This document shows positions 54,391 through 64,000 of a stretch of 64,000 nucleotides of DNA, piece by piece. How positions within the stretch are numbered: position 1 is the stretch's first letter; every line of letters begins with the position of its first letter. The notes under the pieces were generated by a model, which did no database searches, had not been told where the DNA came from, and saw only the letters and a program-made list of their open reading frames with translations. Where the stretch lies: contig MEHQ01003871.1 of NCBI GenBank assembly GCA_008828725.1, positions 1 to 64,000 of the forward strand, written 5' to 3'. This DNA is from Saccharina japonica (lineage: Eukaryota; Sar; Phaeophyceae; Laminariales; Laminariaceae). Position numbers and translations under genes: made by a program.

Positions 54391-55380
54391 CGCTTCTCTT
54401 CGTCTCCCCAGTTCGCCACCGCCACTTGCCTCTAGTACTTAACAGTTAATGACATATACGAAATACAGATACAACGAACGATACTCTGACCATGAGGCAA
54501 CGCTAACGCAAGCAGAGGAATCACTGTACGTAACGCGAACGTGGGTATGACGACAGGGGTACACACCGCCAGTAAACCCACTGACAGGAATCAGTTTGGC
54601 AGCCACACCGAGCCTCGGTCTGTCATTCGCTTTATGTCTATCGAGATAGCGGAATACTTACTGTTTTATTGTCGTAGTACGCAGGTAGATAACAACGCTG
54701 TCCAACCGCTGATGGAAATACATTAGCCATGCCCATACCCGATTCAGCTGCGACTTGCAATTTGTGCGGACATCCTCGCAGGTGGCGTCTATGCTGACGA
54801 ATCAGTCGTTAACATGATCGGCAGCGTTAAGTACGTCAACAATTCGGTCATACACAATGGAGGTGAGAGGAGTCATCCGGTTGCTGAGCTAAAGCAGATT
54901 GATCGCTTGCTCTTGGAAGGGCATACGACGTACTTCTATTAACATAAACGTTGATGCGATGTATCGTAAGCAAGGTGTCGGGCACCAGTCACACCATGAA
55001 TTACCAACTGTTGCAATATTTGTTGCACGACATAATTCGCATATATGTACCGGTAGAAACGTGGTCTGGCCACGAAGGGTGGGGTAAACATCCCATCTCC
55101 GCAGGGTTGCGGATGTCTCAAATTTCAAGATATTTCATCGGTAAATATTATAGCAGCTATTGATAAACGCAACGTTCGAACTTGTGGCTGGTTCGTGCTT
55201 TAAACACAGTGAGTGTGAGGTTAGTGTTTCGTACACAGAAGCGTGTGTTACCCGTCAGATTCGCCATCTGTTCGATGACAAGAGAGGCTTACCCATCCTC
55301 TCTGCGATGCTTTAGTGGTCTAAATTGATCGAATATTTGACTTTGCCAAACATGACAAACAACACTTACTTCAACACATG
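54391..55380 (+). repeat. ~990-bp tandem unit 2 with Pmp-like motif
   Basis: Exact 990-bp spacing to unit 3 at the CGCTTCTCTT segment. At 54778-54870 it reads AGGVYADESVVNMIG, SVKYVNNSVIHNGGER. Stops surround the motif. Shares CGACAGGGGTACACACCGCC and ATTCGCTTTATGTCTATCGA with unit 3. Confidence 0.7.
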
Positions 55381-56178
55381 CGCTTCTCTTAGTCTCCCCA
55401 GTTCGCCACCGCCACTTGCTTCTACTACTTGAGAGTTAATGACGGACATACCATCCAGCCTGCACTCGACATATGCGAAATATAGATACAACGAACGATA
55501 CTCCGACCATGAGGCAACGCTAACACCAACGGAGGAAGCACGGTACGCAATGAGAACGTAGGTGTGCCGACAGGGGTACACACCGCCAGGAAGACCACTA
55601 ACATGAATGGATTCGGCAGCCATAACGAGGCTCGGTCTGTCATTCGCTTTATGTCTATCGATATAGCGGATTTCTTACTCCATTCTTGTTGTAACACGCA
55701 GGTAGAGAACAAAGCGGTCCAACCGCTGATAGAAAGACATCAGTCATGCGCATCCCCGATTTAGCGTCAACTTGCAAATTGTGCGGACCTCGTCGCAGGT
55801 GGCGTCTATGCCTACGACTCAGTCGTTAACATGACCGGCAGCGTTGAGTACGTCAACAATTCGGCCAGAGAGAATGGAGGTGAGAGGGGTCATCCGGTTG
55901 CTGAGCTAAAGAAGATTGATCGCTTCGACTTGGAAGGGCATACGACGTACTTCTCTTAACATAAACTTCGATGCCATGTATCGTAACCAACATATCGGGC
56001 ACCATTCCCACCTTGAATTGCCAACTGTTGCAACATTTGTTGCAAGGCATAATGCGCATGTATGTAGAAACGTGTTCTGGCCACGAAGTGTGGGGTAAAC
56101 ATCTTATCCGCGGCCTTCGGGATGTCTCAAATCTCAAGAATGTTTCATCGGTTAATATTTGTAGCAGCTATTGAGAAA
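55381..56178 (+). repeat. ~990-bp tandem unit 3, cut by gypsy element B
   Basis: At 55795-55888 it reads AGGVYAYDSVVNMTG, SVEYVNNSARENGGER. The unit ends at GCTATTGAGAAA, where the LTR of element B begins. Units 1 and 2 continue with AAACGCAAC, showing the uninterrupted site. Confidence 0.7.
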
Positions 56179-56647
56179 TGTAACGAAGGATAAGAGCTAT
56201 TTTAGACACGCGCACCCAGGTCTCCAATTCCCTGTCCCTAGTCTCTCACAGCTTCTTGTTAGTTTCCTCCGTGGATATCTTCAGTTTGGTTCTCCCCGTG
56301 CCCTTGTTACGGCAGCTTCCTGCAAATACAAGTCTTGTCTCCAGCTTCCTGCAAATACCAGCCTTGTCTCCAGCACTCTTCATCTAAGCGCTAGTGCTAT
56401 ACAGCAGATCTCCGGATGAAACCTTCAACAATATCTTACGGTAACGATCGCTGTACTCAGGCTCGGTTAGCTGTCACCCAAGCTCGTATCAAATCAAGTT
56501 CATATTGCTTTTTCCCTCGTTTAGTTTTGTGTGTTTTCGGACTGCCGCCTTGAGCGGTGCACTTTCTAGATTGACGGGAGGTTGTACAGATCTAGATAGC
56601 ATTCCGTTACGTACGTATTTTACGTGACGTCATATCAATCCGCCGCA
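56179..56647 (-). repeat. 3' LTR of gypsy element B
   Basis: 469 bp related to the element A LTRs, starting TGTAACGAAGGA and ending AATCCGCCGCA, more diverged in the middle. The 5' LTR lies beyond the window. Confidence 0.85.
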
Positions 56648-57033
56648 ACATCCCCCCAGCACGGCTTCCTACGAATACCGTGCTAACCGGGCTGCGGATA
56701 CATTGGAGTAAGAGTGAGGGCCTTTTCCCACACTTAGTCGTGTTTCAATTGCCCTAAGGCTCGAATGAGTGGCGTCTACCATTTTCATGGAAATGCGTCT
56801 CCCCGGGGGTAGGGACCCTAGGCCTCGGCGTTTTTCCGCATTAACTCCCATATTAGTACCGCTAGACTTGCTAGAATGTATCATCAAGCGCACCAGCTGA
56901 AATACTCGTATCCACCACTTCCCCGCTTTTCCAGTTAAACCGGGTAGGCCGAGGTCTTGATCCTGCTCGCTAGTCGATCTTCGACTAACGTCTTCTCCCG
57001 TTCTCCATGGAACTCCACTTCACTTCCTCGCGT

Positions 57034-58206
57034 TTACGGGGAACCGGATTGTAAATTTTCGGTTCTCCTAGCTTTTAGGATCTCACGTTCGTTGAGTTCA
57101 TCCCAATCTCCGTCTGCGTACCGAACCCGCCAGTACGGTGACTTGTAGTCGAAGATCTTTGATAAGTGACGATTCTTGTTTCCATCAACGTCCGCGAATT
57201 CCCTCCAGATCACGGTCCCCACGGGGTGTTGGTTCAACGCATGTTCACGGTCGATCCCATCTCTTTCCTTCCGTGATAGCGTCGAAGTCGGCCTTGCCCG
57301 GCACTCCGCTCCGTGATACGTTTCCCACAGCGCATGCAAAACGTCCAGCTGTAAGGGGGTGAAACTGTCTCTCGCCTCATCTTCGGACAGCCACTGCGAC
57401 TCCGTGGCATCCACGAATCGTCCCTTGTATCGCCACTTCCAGACGTTGCCCTGACCCATCACAGCCTCTCTGTCTATTACGGTATACATAGGCGACGCTA
57501 CCATCGACGGCTCTGCAAGTCCGAAGTCAACTCCCCATGCCAGGTGAGCATATTCGTTCTCGAAGTCGTGACGAAGGTCGTCCGGACGTAGATGGAACAT
57601 CTTGATGTTCGCTCCTGACGCCTGCCGTCGGCGAATCCCTCGCCCATTCATCGTGACGATGTAGCTGAGTCCTGGTAAGACAACTTCAGTCACCTCCCAA
57701 GGTCCGGTCCAGTGCTCGTGGGCTAGTTTATTGTGTATCCCCTCCCTTGCCATCGCAGACTCCGCCTCCTTCACCAGCACCTTGTCTCCGACAACAACAC
57801 GGGCTCCTACCGAGGTCCGACCGATTCCAGCATTCCGACTCTCACGAGTTTTCTGCCTGTCATCATGCCTTTTCAATAGAGCCAACGGTATATCCCGTAC
57901 CTCCTTGTACGCTTGACGTTTGTCCGCCACGTAACTGTGCATCCCGCCTCTAAAATCACCACCATCGATCTCGGGGTGCGTAGCATCAAGTTGCGTGCGC
58001 GCATCACGACCGAAGAAAAGACGGAAGGGAGTTGGCTTCCCCGGCAAGCGCAGGTCCGGCATGGTACGATGGATCCACAGTGCCGGCTGTACGTACTCGT
58101 CCCATTTGCGAGGCCAGGTCTTGCACAATTCTCCTAGTGCTTCGTGTAGCCACCCCCCCCAGTCTCTCCACCGTCCCCTCCTCACGTGGATGGTCGGCAG
58201 GCCCAT
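57034..58206 (-). pseudogene. Integrase C-terminal region with chromodomain-like and Tudor-like modules, element B
   Basis: A 390-residue open frame. Its N-terminal third is the integrase region after the core (WLHEALGELCKTWPRKWDEY, FRLFFGRDARTQLDATHPEI). Around residue 175 is WTGPWEVTEVV (GPY/F type). About 240-285 is chromodomain-like: YTVIDREAVMGQG, WKWRYKGRFVDATE, QWLSEDEARDSF. About 330-378 is Tudor-like: HPVGTVIWREFADVDG, KIFDYKSPYWRVRYADGDWD and ELNEREI. The three modules are in one frame, proving the layout that is broken in A. It is out of frame with the catalytic core because of one extra C in a run (58153-58160; 8 C against 7 in A). Confidence 0.7.
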
Positions 58207-58760
58207 AGCCGATGGTCACGTTCAACCATTTGCATAAGTGTTGCATCACCTCTGCCGTGAACTCGGATCCCGGATCACTGCGAACATACAGCGGTAACCC
58301 AAAAGTAAGCATCACTTCGAGCAGTGTCCTCGCTACTCCGAGTGCTTCTTTCGTGGGGAGCGGGAAGGCGAACAAGAACTTGCTGGCTTTGTCGACTGCC
58401 ACCAGTAGAGCTTTGTTGCCTGCGTCCGACTTCACCCCCATGTCCTGGATGTCGACTTCGAGTATCTCCCCGGGTCGCTGAAACCTCGCCGGTAGCATGG
58501 TAGCCCGTTGACTCAATGATCGCTTGCGACGCCTGCACTGACACGAGAGGGCATAGTCTGTCACGTCCCTGATGAGGGTGGGCCAGCATTACCGAGGACT
58601 AGTCAAGGCTGTAGTTATCGCCGTCTCTGGATTACCATAGGTGCTGTGCGCAAACGCCATAATCCCTGGAACGACATATTGGGGCACTGCAAGTCGTCCA
58701 GAGGTGCTGCCCACAAGAGGTCGTTGTCGTCCATCACATATTCGCCACTTCCTGCTCCTC
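58004..58760 (-). pseudogene. Integrase zinc region and catalytic core, element B
   Basis: The core reads ILEVDIQDMGVKSDAGN, RSDPGSEFTAEVMQHL and EEGTVERLGG, the D-D-E triad. Upstream, HSTYGNPETA has Asn where A has His, and a TAA stop at about 58587-58589 replaces a Tyr codon in the RRYCWPT block of A. Past the C-run frameshift the rest continues in the 57034-58206 frame. A further frame change lies near 58857. Confidence 0.8.
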
Positions 58761-59269
58761 GGTTTCCCGTTTCCTGGAGTTCTTAACGAACCCTGCCAAA
58801 TACCATATCTTCGCACTGCCTCTGCATCAGTTGTGGCGTATCCTGGAGAATAGCTGTCACCTTTTCCAGCATGGACGGCTCTGACGCTCGGACTCCTTGG
58901 CCTCTTTCCCTGATCCACTTGAACGGCTGATGGTGTCCTTCGGTGGTTCCTCCAAAGGATTTCGTTGCCGTTTCTGTTTCGGGATGGGCTCTCTCTGTCC
59001 CTTGCGTTTGCGTGGGCGATCAACTTCCACTGGTAGCTCAGTAGTAGTGATTGTCTGCGCCGGTGCATTCTCCATCTCCTCCTGCTCAGGTAACGGCGGT
59101 TTTGCCTCCCAGACAACCTCCGGTTCCTGGGAAGTGGCCTTCGCCTGAGATGTCGTGACCGCTCTCGTCACCCCCAAGGTTTTTGCTGCTGCGAGGTAAT
59201 CCTCGAACACCAAGGCCAATCCTTCCAGTTCCATGACCTCTGGCACCGTTTTTCCCAGTAAGCCTAGAA

Positions 59270-60210
59270 CGGCTAGTTCAACTAACACTTCTCGTAGCAT
59301 TGGAGGAGACGTGAAATCTGGGATGACGTTTGCCGCTGCGCTTTGGCTAGCCGTCTGCGGGATCGCGTAGTATCCCTGTCCTGTGGCGATCTTGGCGTAG
59401 TCGTTGAAGTGCAACTCCTCAGCTTCTTCAAGGTGTGCCGCATCCGCTGGGTGTGCGACATACCCTGCGGTTGGCTTTTGCCCTATGATGTGAACATGGT
59501 TCAAGGAGATGATGGGTTCGTTGAACGAATAAATCCCTCGCTTTCCGTTACCTTTCTTCAGCAAGTATGCACCTCTTCGTCCCAGAAATTCCCCCAATTC
59601 CTGAACTGGTTGCTTTACCTTCTCCAACCTCCGCTTTCAAACAGCTAACTTCCCCTTCGTGGCAAGGCCTCCCTTGATTCCTGCGACGAACGTCCGTTTC
59701 CTCCTCCACGGAACCCCTACTTGGCTCGCCAATATCTTAGCCTTGTCCACGATGTATGACTCTCGTTCCAAAGCGGGGAGACTCTCGTCGTTCCATTCCG
59801 TCGTTCGCAGAAGGTTGCCCAAACATTCGAGTATGAAAACTCGCGCGTCTGAGGCGATGGCAGCTTGGGCTAAGCTACTCGCTCCGGATACCCCTTCCTT
59901 CTCTCGCACCCCTTCAAACCTCCCGCAGGCGTCACCGACCACGTCTGGTTTCACCTCTCTCAACATGCTTAGGCCTTCCTGCGACCTTGTTACACTCTAA
60001 GTAGCCTTGCACCGTTGTCGGGTCCGTTTGCTCCGATGCCTTCCAGTGCTCTCCAGTCCTGGTATACCGCTCCTCTGGCCGTCAGCAATCCCTCCGATGC
60101 AAGGATGCTGCCTCCCCCCCCCCACAGTCGAGAATGACCACCACTGGAAGCTCCGGTGCAATAACAAGCTCGGTCTGCCACGGCTGCCAGCACTGCAAGA
60201 CTTCGAGTAC
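59270..60210 (-). pseudogene. C5-cytosine DNA methyltransferase domain, element B
   Basis: Same region as 23640-24620. The minus strand has the motif II-like GAVYQDWRALEGIGAN, DVVGDACGRF (motif IV position; Cys at 59935-59937), FILECLGNLL (VI) and VGVPWRRKRTFVAGIKGG (VIII, intact here, broken in A). A TGA at about 59637 replaces a Trp codon. The target-recognition-like part follows in the same frame to EEAEELHFNDYAKIATGQGY, and then ASQSAAANVIPDF and PPMLREVLVEL, which I read as weak motifs IX and X. In motif I a G-run is two bases longer than in A, so FDRGGEGS is out of frame. All six motifs occur in canonical order. Function is inferred from pattern alone. Confidence 0.7.
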
Positions 60211-60214
60211 TAGT

Positions 60215-60800
60215 TTCGTCCACATCTCCTACTCTTAAGGTTTCGAGGTGTACGCCGTCGAGCACTGGCCCCTGTGGATCTTGATAAACGTTTGGCAACG
60301 ACTCGTCTCCTGGAAAAGAGTAGTCGAAGTCCTCGATCACGTTGCTCTTGTTCGGTAACCGCGACATGGTGTCCGGGAATTGATGTTGTGTCCCCGGCCT
60401 CCACTTCAGAGTTATGTCGTGCTCCATCAACCTCAGAACCCAGGGGTGGTATTTCGGTGTGATGAATTGGCTTTTGAAGTGCCAAGTCAACGCCGAACAG
60501 TCCGTGTTGAGCGTGAACGGCCACCCCCAAAGATAGGGTTTGGAACTTGTTCACTGCCCACATGACTGCCATGCATTCACGGTCTATTGCTGACCTTTTG
60601 GAGTCCCTCTCGACCACCGTTTGCTGCCGTACGCGATCACTTTCCCCACTCCTTCGATGCATTGCGTTAGCACCGCTCCTGCTCCTATCTCACTGGCATC
60701 GGTGTACAGCAAGAACGGCTGTGTCCACACCGGCAGGGCTAGAATTGGAGGCGACGCCCAAACCTCGATAATCGCATTAAAAACCTTGCTCTGCTCTTTT
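60215..60800 (-). pseudogene. RNase H of gypsy element B
   Basis: The sequence runs TQPFLLYTDASEIGAGAVLT (first catalytic Asp), then ERDSKRSAIDRECMAVMWAV (Glu), then LTWHFKSQFITPKYHPWVLR and LKWRPGTQHQFPDTMSRLP, the usual end of gypsy RNase H. The pieces lie in two frames with stops, hence a pseudogene. Immediately followed by the methyltransferase region. Confidence 0.8.
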
Positions 60801-61582
60801 TCCCACGGAACTTTCTCTTTCTTCGCTCTCTTGGTCCTCAACCTTCGATATCTCAGCAAGTCGGAAATGGGCGCCACCACTGTGCTATAATGGGGTACGA
60901 ATTGCCATAAGTACCCTGTGATGCCCAGCAGCACTCGCACTTCCTCCACCGTGTTCGGCCTTGACAGCTGCGTGATAGCATCAATCTTGCTCGAGGCCGG
61001 CCTGGTACCAAGCGTATCCATGATCATGCCGACGAACTGCATGACCGACTGACAGAAATGCGATTTCTGGAGATTGATGGTTAGACGTCCTTGCCGTAGA
61101 CACTCGAACGTTTCTCGAAGCAGTCCCCATTGGTCTTCAAGGGTTTTCGACGGGATGGCGATGTCGTCCAACCAGTTATTGATTTCCTTATCCTTGACTG
61201 GTAACAGTCGCCCTCCCACGTAGTTGGCAAAAGCGGATGGCACTGTCTTCAACCCGAAGCCGCAGCGAATGTACTCGTACAGCTTCCCGTCAGCGTCTCG
61301 AAACGCCGTCAGGTGTCGATCGTCCTCATGGATCTCGAGCTGTAAGAATCCTGCAGCCTAATCGATGCTGGAGAAGCTGTCCCGTATTGACCGGAATGCT
61401 CTGATGCTCTCCCATTGCGCTTGTACGTCGTAGTGAGGCCCTTTGAACTTGTCAGTGTCATGTGGGGCCATCATTCCGACGATTCGCCGACAAATCTTCA
61501 TGGCACCCGTTTCTGACAGACCTTCCAAAAGTAATCCTCCTCTACCAAGAATGGTCGACTCGGGTCCACCATCGCTGCTCAC
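60801..61582 (-). pseudogene. Reverse transcriptase of gypsy element B
   Basis: Two minus frames in the same register (61582-61358 and 61252 onward) are separated by a TAG at 61358-61360 and read together as RT. The first ends FRSIRDSFSSID. Beyond the stop come AAGFLQLEIHEDDRHLTAF, RCGFGLKTVPSAFANYVGG, then INNWLDDIAIPSKTLEDQW. The catalytic Y-x-D-D is W-L-D-D. LGITGYLWQFVPHYS is the thumb motif. The N-terminal fingers are not recognisable, and protease is missing upstream, so a deletion has joined gag to RT. Confidence 0.85.
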
Positions 61583-62640
61583 TTGTGTAGCAGAACCACT
61601 CGTGCTGCCACGGCCCAGCGTTCCCCCGATTCCACGTCCAGTCGTTCTAAGGCGTGTTGGGCTGCGACCTTTGATGTTTCTGAGATAGCTGTTTCCCTCA
61701 GAAAGACCCGCATCTACTCTGTGATGGTGAGTTCCTTGGCCAACTTTACAACCTCGCGCCCATCGATTGTAGGTACGCGCGTACGGTGGTTGTTCGCAAA
61801 GGCCATCTTGACCATTGACGAGTCCGGTAGTAAGCGCATAAAAACCGCCACACGCATGTCTTACAGTCCATCTCTCTGCGGGGACGCTAGAGCCGTACCG
61901 TTCAGCTGATCCATGGGCATGGTCCAGTTGGGGTGTCTTGCGAATAATTTAGTCAACTCGTCAAGGAAGAACACTGGATCATTCTTAATCAAGAGCCTCC
62001 TCACCGCTCCCGGTTGCAGCACTGACTCGTAAGCGTTATTTCGTCCTTCTACCCCATTTCCTTGACTAGGCGATCGACCATGCGCTGGGCTTCTTTTATA
62101 TAACCCTCCGGTTATGTCGTATCACGGATTAAGCTGTCCGATCCGCGATCCATCAGTTCCTAGTGGGAAGGGTAGTTGTCCTCCCTGGGGTCCCCACCCC
62201 TGCATCATGGGTTGACCACCCCACGGTGCCTGCCATCTCTGAACTCCCGCTGGTCCGATGAATCCTGGCTGCTGTTGACCAGTGAACCCTGGCTGCTGTT
62301 GACCAGCGAACCCTGACTGATGTTGACCAGCGAACCCTAACTGCTGTTGCCGCGGCGGCCTTGGCACCATCGGAGGTCCCCACCGCGATCTAGGGTTCGG
62401 TTGTGCTCCTCTTGGGGCTGCCTGTCGACCCCATCGTCCTCCGACTCCAAAGGACGACCGTAGGGGGGGAGGCGCCATCTGATTGTACCCTCCTCCCGCT
62501 CCTACAGGATTTGCCGGTCCTGCTGCCCCTTGTCCTGTACCACCCTGCGGACTCCATCGAAACTGGCCGCCCTGTGGTGGCCCTCTAGCCTGGCCGCTCT
62601 GTGGCGGGCCTCCCTGTGGCGGGCCTCTCCTCGTGTGAGG
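61583..62640 (-). pseudogene. Gag of gypsy element B
   Basis: From the 5' side: Gly/Pro/Gln-rich frame 62478-62122 (MAPPPLRSSFGVGGRWG, RSRWGPPMVPRPPRQQQ, repeated GFAGQQQP). After a stop come VDRLVKEMG and, in broken frames, stretches such as HPNWTMPMDQLNGTALA and MVKMAFANNHRTRVPTIDGR. Position and composition fit Gag; no zinc knuckle is seen. A 24-bp repeat occupies 62262-62350. Confidence 0.6.
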
Positions 62641-62746
62641 TCTACCAATCGATTTATCATACTATACACGGTACAATAAACAAGTATCCCCAAACGAATT
62701 TACTCGTAATCAGTGATGACTATGAAGACCAACCTGTGTACGTCTA

Positions 62747-63444
62747 GAGCTGGGCCAGCCTAAAAACGGACAGTGCGGTGGATTGGCTATGCCCCGCTCA
62801 ATATTACGAATTTGGACGTGATTTTTTTACAAGATGTGGATCAGCCATCAGGCAACAAACATAAAGCCTGGCTTTTTATTGTTTATGTTTCGTTCGGAAG
62901 ATATTACCGATATAAATAGTCGAAAACATACAAAAGTGGCCATAACTTTCGTGAAAAAAAAAATGCAGGCTTTCCGTTTCCGTGCACATGCGGTTCAAAT
63001 ACGACGTTAAAATTTCAGATCGAAGTTCACAAAAAGGAGCGGGGCATCGCAACAAAACCACTCGCTCTCGCCACTACTTGTTTATTGTATAGGAAAAGTT
63101 CTTTTTGGGGTAATATCTCTTGATCGGTGACGAATTGACAAGTGCAACTGATATCAATCGTCTCCTTGGGCATTCCACCCTGTCCACACCAATTTTTACC
63201 TTGATCAGGAAAGACGATTGTTTGGAGCCGTCATAAGGATTTTATGTCAAAATGTCGCCAAAAATTGGCACTTTTGAGTGTTCTTGGATATCTCGGCGAG
63301 ATCGAGTCGGATTCTCTAATTTTTAAAACCTTCCTATCGGCTATGGTGTCAGGGTCCGTGCTTCCAGTTTTTAAGTCCTAACTCGCAAAAGCGGTGGCGG
63401 ATACGCGTTAGGAAACATTGTCCGTTTTTAGGCTGCCCCAGCTC
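62747..63444. mobile_element. Mutator-like MITE inside element B
   Basis: 698 bp with 26-bp terminal inverted repeats (62747-62772 and 63419-63444, one mismatch) starting GAGCTGGG and ending AAAACGGACA. It is flanked by 9-bp near-duplications GTACGTCTA and GTACATGTA (7 of 9). Nine-bp duplications and G-initial terminal repeats suit the Mutator superfamily. No transposase. Element A has no such insertion at this place. Confidence 0.75.
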
Positions 63445-63474
63445 GTACATGTATCATGTGTTTATTATTCGTCT

Positions 63475-63817
63475 GTACAGTAATTGTTAATCCTCCAAAC
63501 CAATCGATTATTCCACATTGACTCAATTGAATTCTCAATCAAATCAATCAATCGATCTCTCACACTATACAAGGTACAAGAAACAAGTATCCCCAATAAT
63601 AACATATACATATAATACTCTATACTCACACGTACACTAGTTTGACCATACATACAGCAGTAGTAGGTATATGTATGCGTAAATGATGTGTGATCTTTTT
63701 AAACGAAATCATAATATTATGTTTTTATGTTACTGGCTCAACACTCCATGTTACTCCGTTCTCACCATCCTGCCTGGACATAAACACCCTCCTAGCTTGG
63801 AAGTAGACAACGCTTAC
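63475..63817. repeat. Leader segment of element B
   Basis: Matches 28111-28537 of element A. The remainder of the leader and the 5' LTR would lie to the right of the window. Confidence 0.8.
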
Positions 63818-64000
63818 TAGCACGCAGGGATGCATGTACACCGTTCCCAGAAGAAAACGAAAACAGTGTTGGTGCCTGAAAAAATCGTGACGTAGACTAA
63901 TCATAGCACCAAGACATCAAGAATAATTGTGACACTGTAAATTTTATTTTATCACTCAAATGGTCGAACTCACAGCAGCGGACGTACAGCAAGCAGCAAG
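63818..64000. other. Right edge of the window, leader of element B
   Basis: No feature visible. Expected to be element B leader by comparison with element A, but similarity is not obvious over this short piece. Confidence 0.35.

Larger units (their letters stand above)
56179..64000 (-). mobile_element. Gypsy element B (partial), methyltransferase-carrying family
   Basis: Second member of the family of element A. On the minus strand: leader (from ~63817), gag, RT, RNase H, methyltransferase region, integrase, chromodomain-like, Tudor-like, LTR. It keeps RT and RNase H that A has lost, but lacks the protease and linker that A keeps. It also contains a Mutator-like MITE (62747-63444). Many lesions sit in homopolymers. 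Confidence 0.85.

Noticed and set aside
1..64000. tRNA, rRNA or other structured RNA genes
   Set aside because: Scanning for tRNA box B-like GTTCGA contexts gave none with a matching cloverleaf; no rRNA-like conserved sequence was seen. A covariance-model scan would be decisive.

Overview
This is an intron-rich-type or repeat-rich nuclear eukaryotic window in which I find no intact, confidently recognisable host gene. Evidence for a nuclear eukaryote: Ty3/gypsy, copia, LINE, hAT-like and Mutator-like elements, an interstitial CCCTAA tract, and abundant CAG/CTG, TAC and CGTACGTA microsatellites. Three tandem units also carry a GG...YVNN motif resembling the Pmp-type beta-helix repeats I associate with brown algae and other stramenopiles. 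A stramenopile alga (brown-alga-like) is my best guess, but taxonomy is an inference.

Layout. 1-9.9 kb: low-complexity, CTG/GTAC-rich DNA with dispersed repeats and no supported gene. 9.96-10.44 kb: a decayed LINE reverse transcriptase. 10.8-11.3 kb: an inverted-repeat element. 14.97-40.70 kb: one old chromodomain Ty3/gypsy element (called C here), on the minus strand, blown apart by nested insertions. Read on the minus strand its pieces stay in correct order: LTR, gag, protease, RT, RNase H, integrase zinc domain, integrase core, integrase C-terminus, chromodomain, LTR. The insertions include a hAT-like element with a perfect 8-bp target duplication, a second gypsy element (A, 20.55-30.23 kb) with a 4-bp duplication, and minisatellite blocks. 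40.8-42.7 kb: two foldback elements. 43.78-47.73 kb: a copia-like element with gag but no pol. 48-49.3 kb: trinucleotide and GC-rich arrays. 52-56.2 kb: three units of a ~990-bp tandem repeat with a Pmp-like motif, the first interrupted by a 1.36-kb foldback element. 56.18-64 kb: gypsy element B, a second copy of element A, running off the window.

The most interesting system is the A/B gypsy family. Between RNase H and integrase both copies carry a region that reads as a C5-cytosine DNA methyltransferase: motifs I, II, IV, VI, VIII and weaker IX/X in the right order. Both also carry an integrase C-terminal extension with a chromodomain-like and a Tudor-like module. The element therefore combines a DNA-methylation writer with two chromatin-reader-like modules. 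Methyltransferase-carrying retrotransposons have been published from dinoflagellates and charophyte algae; I do not know of one in the lineage suggested here. Neither copy is intact: A and B have different deletions, frameshifts and stops.
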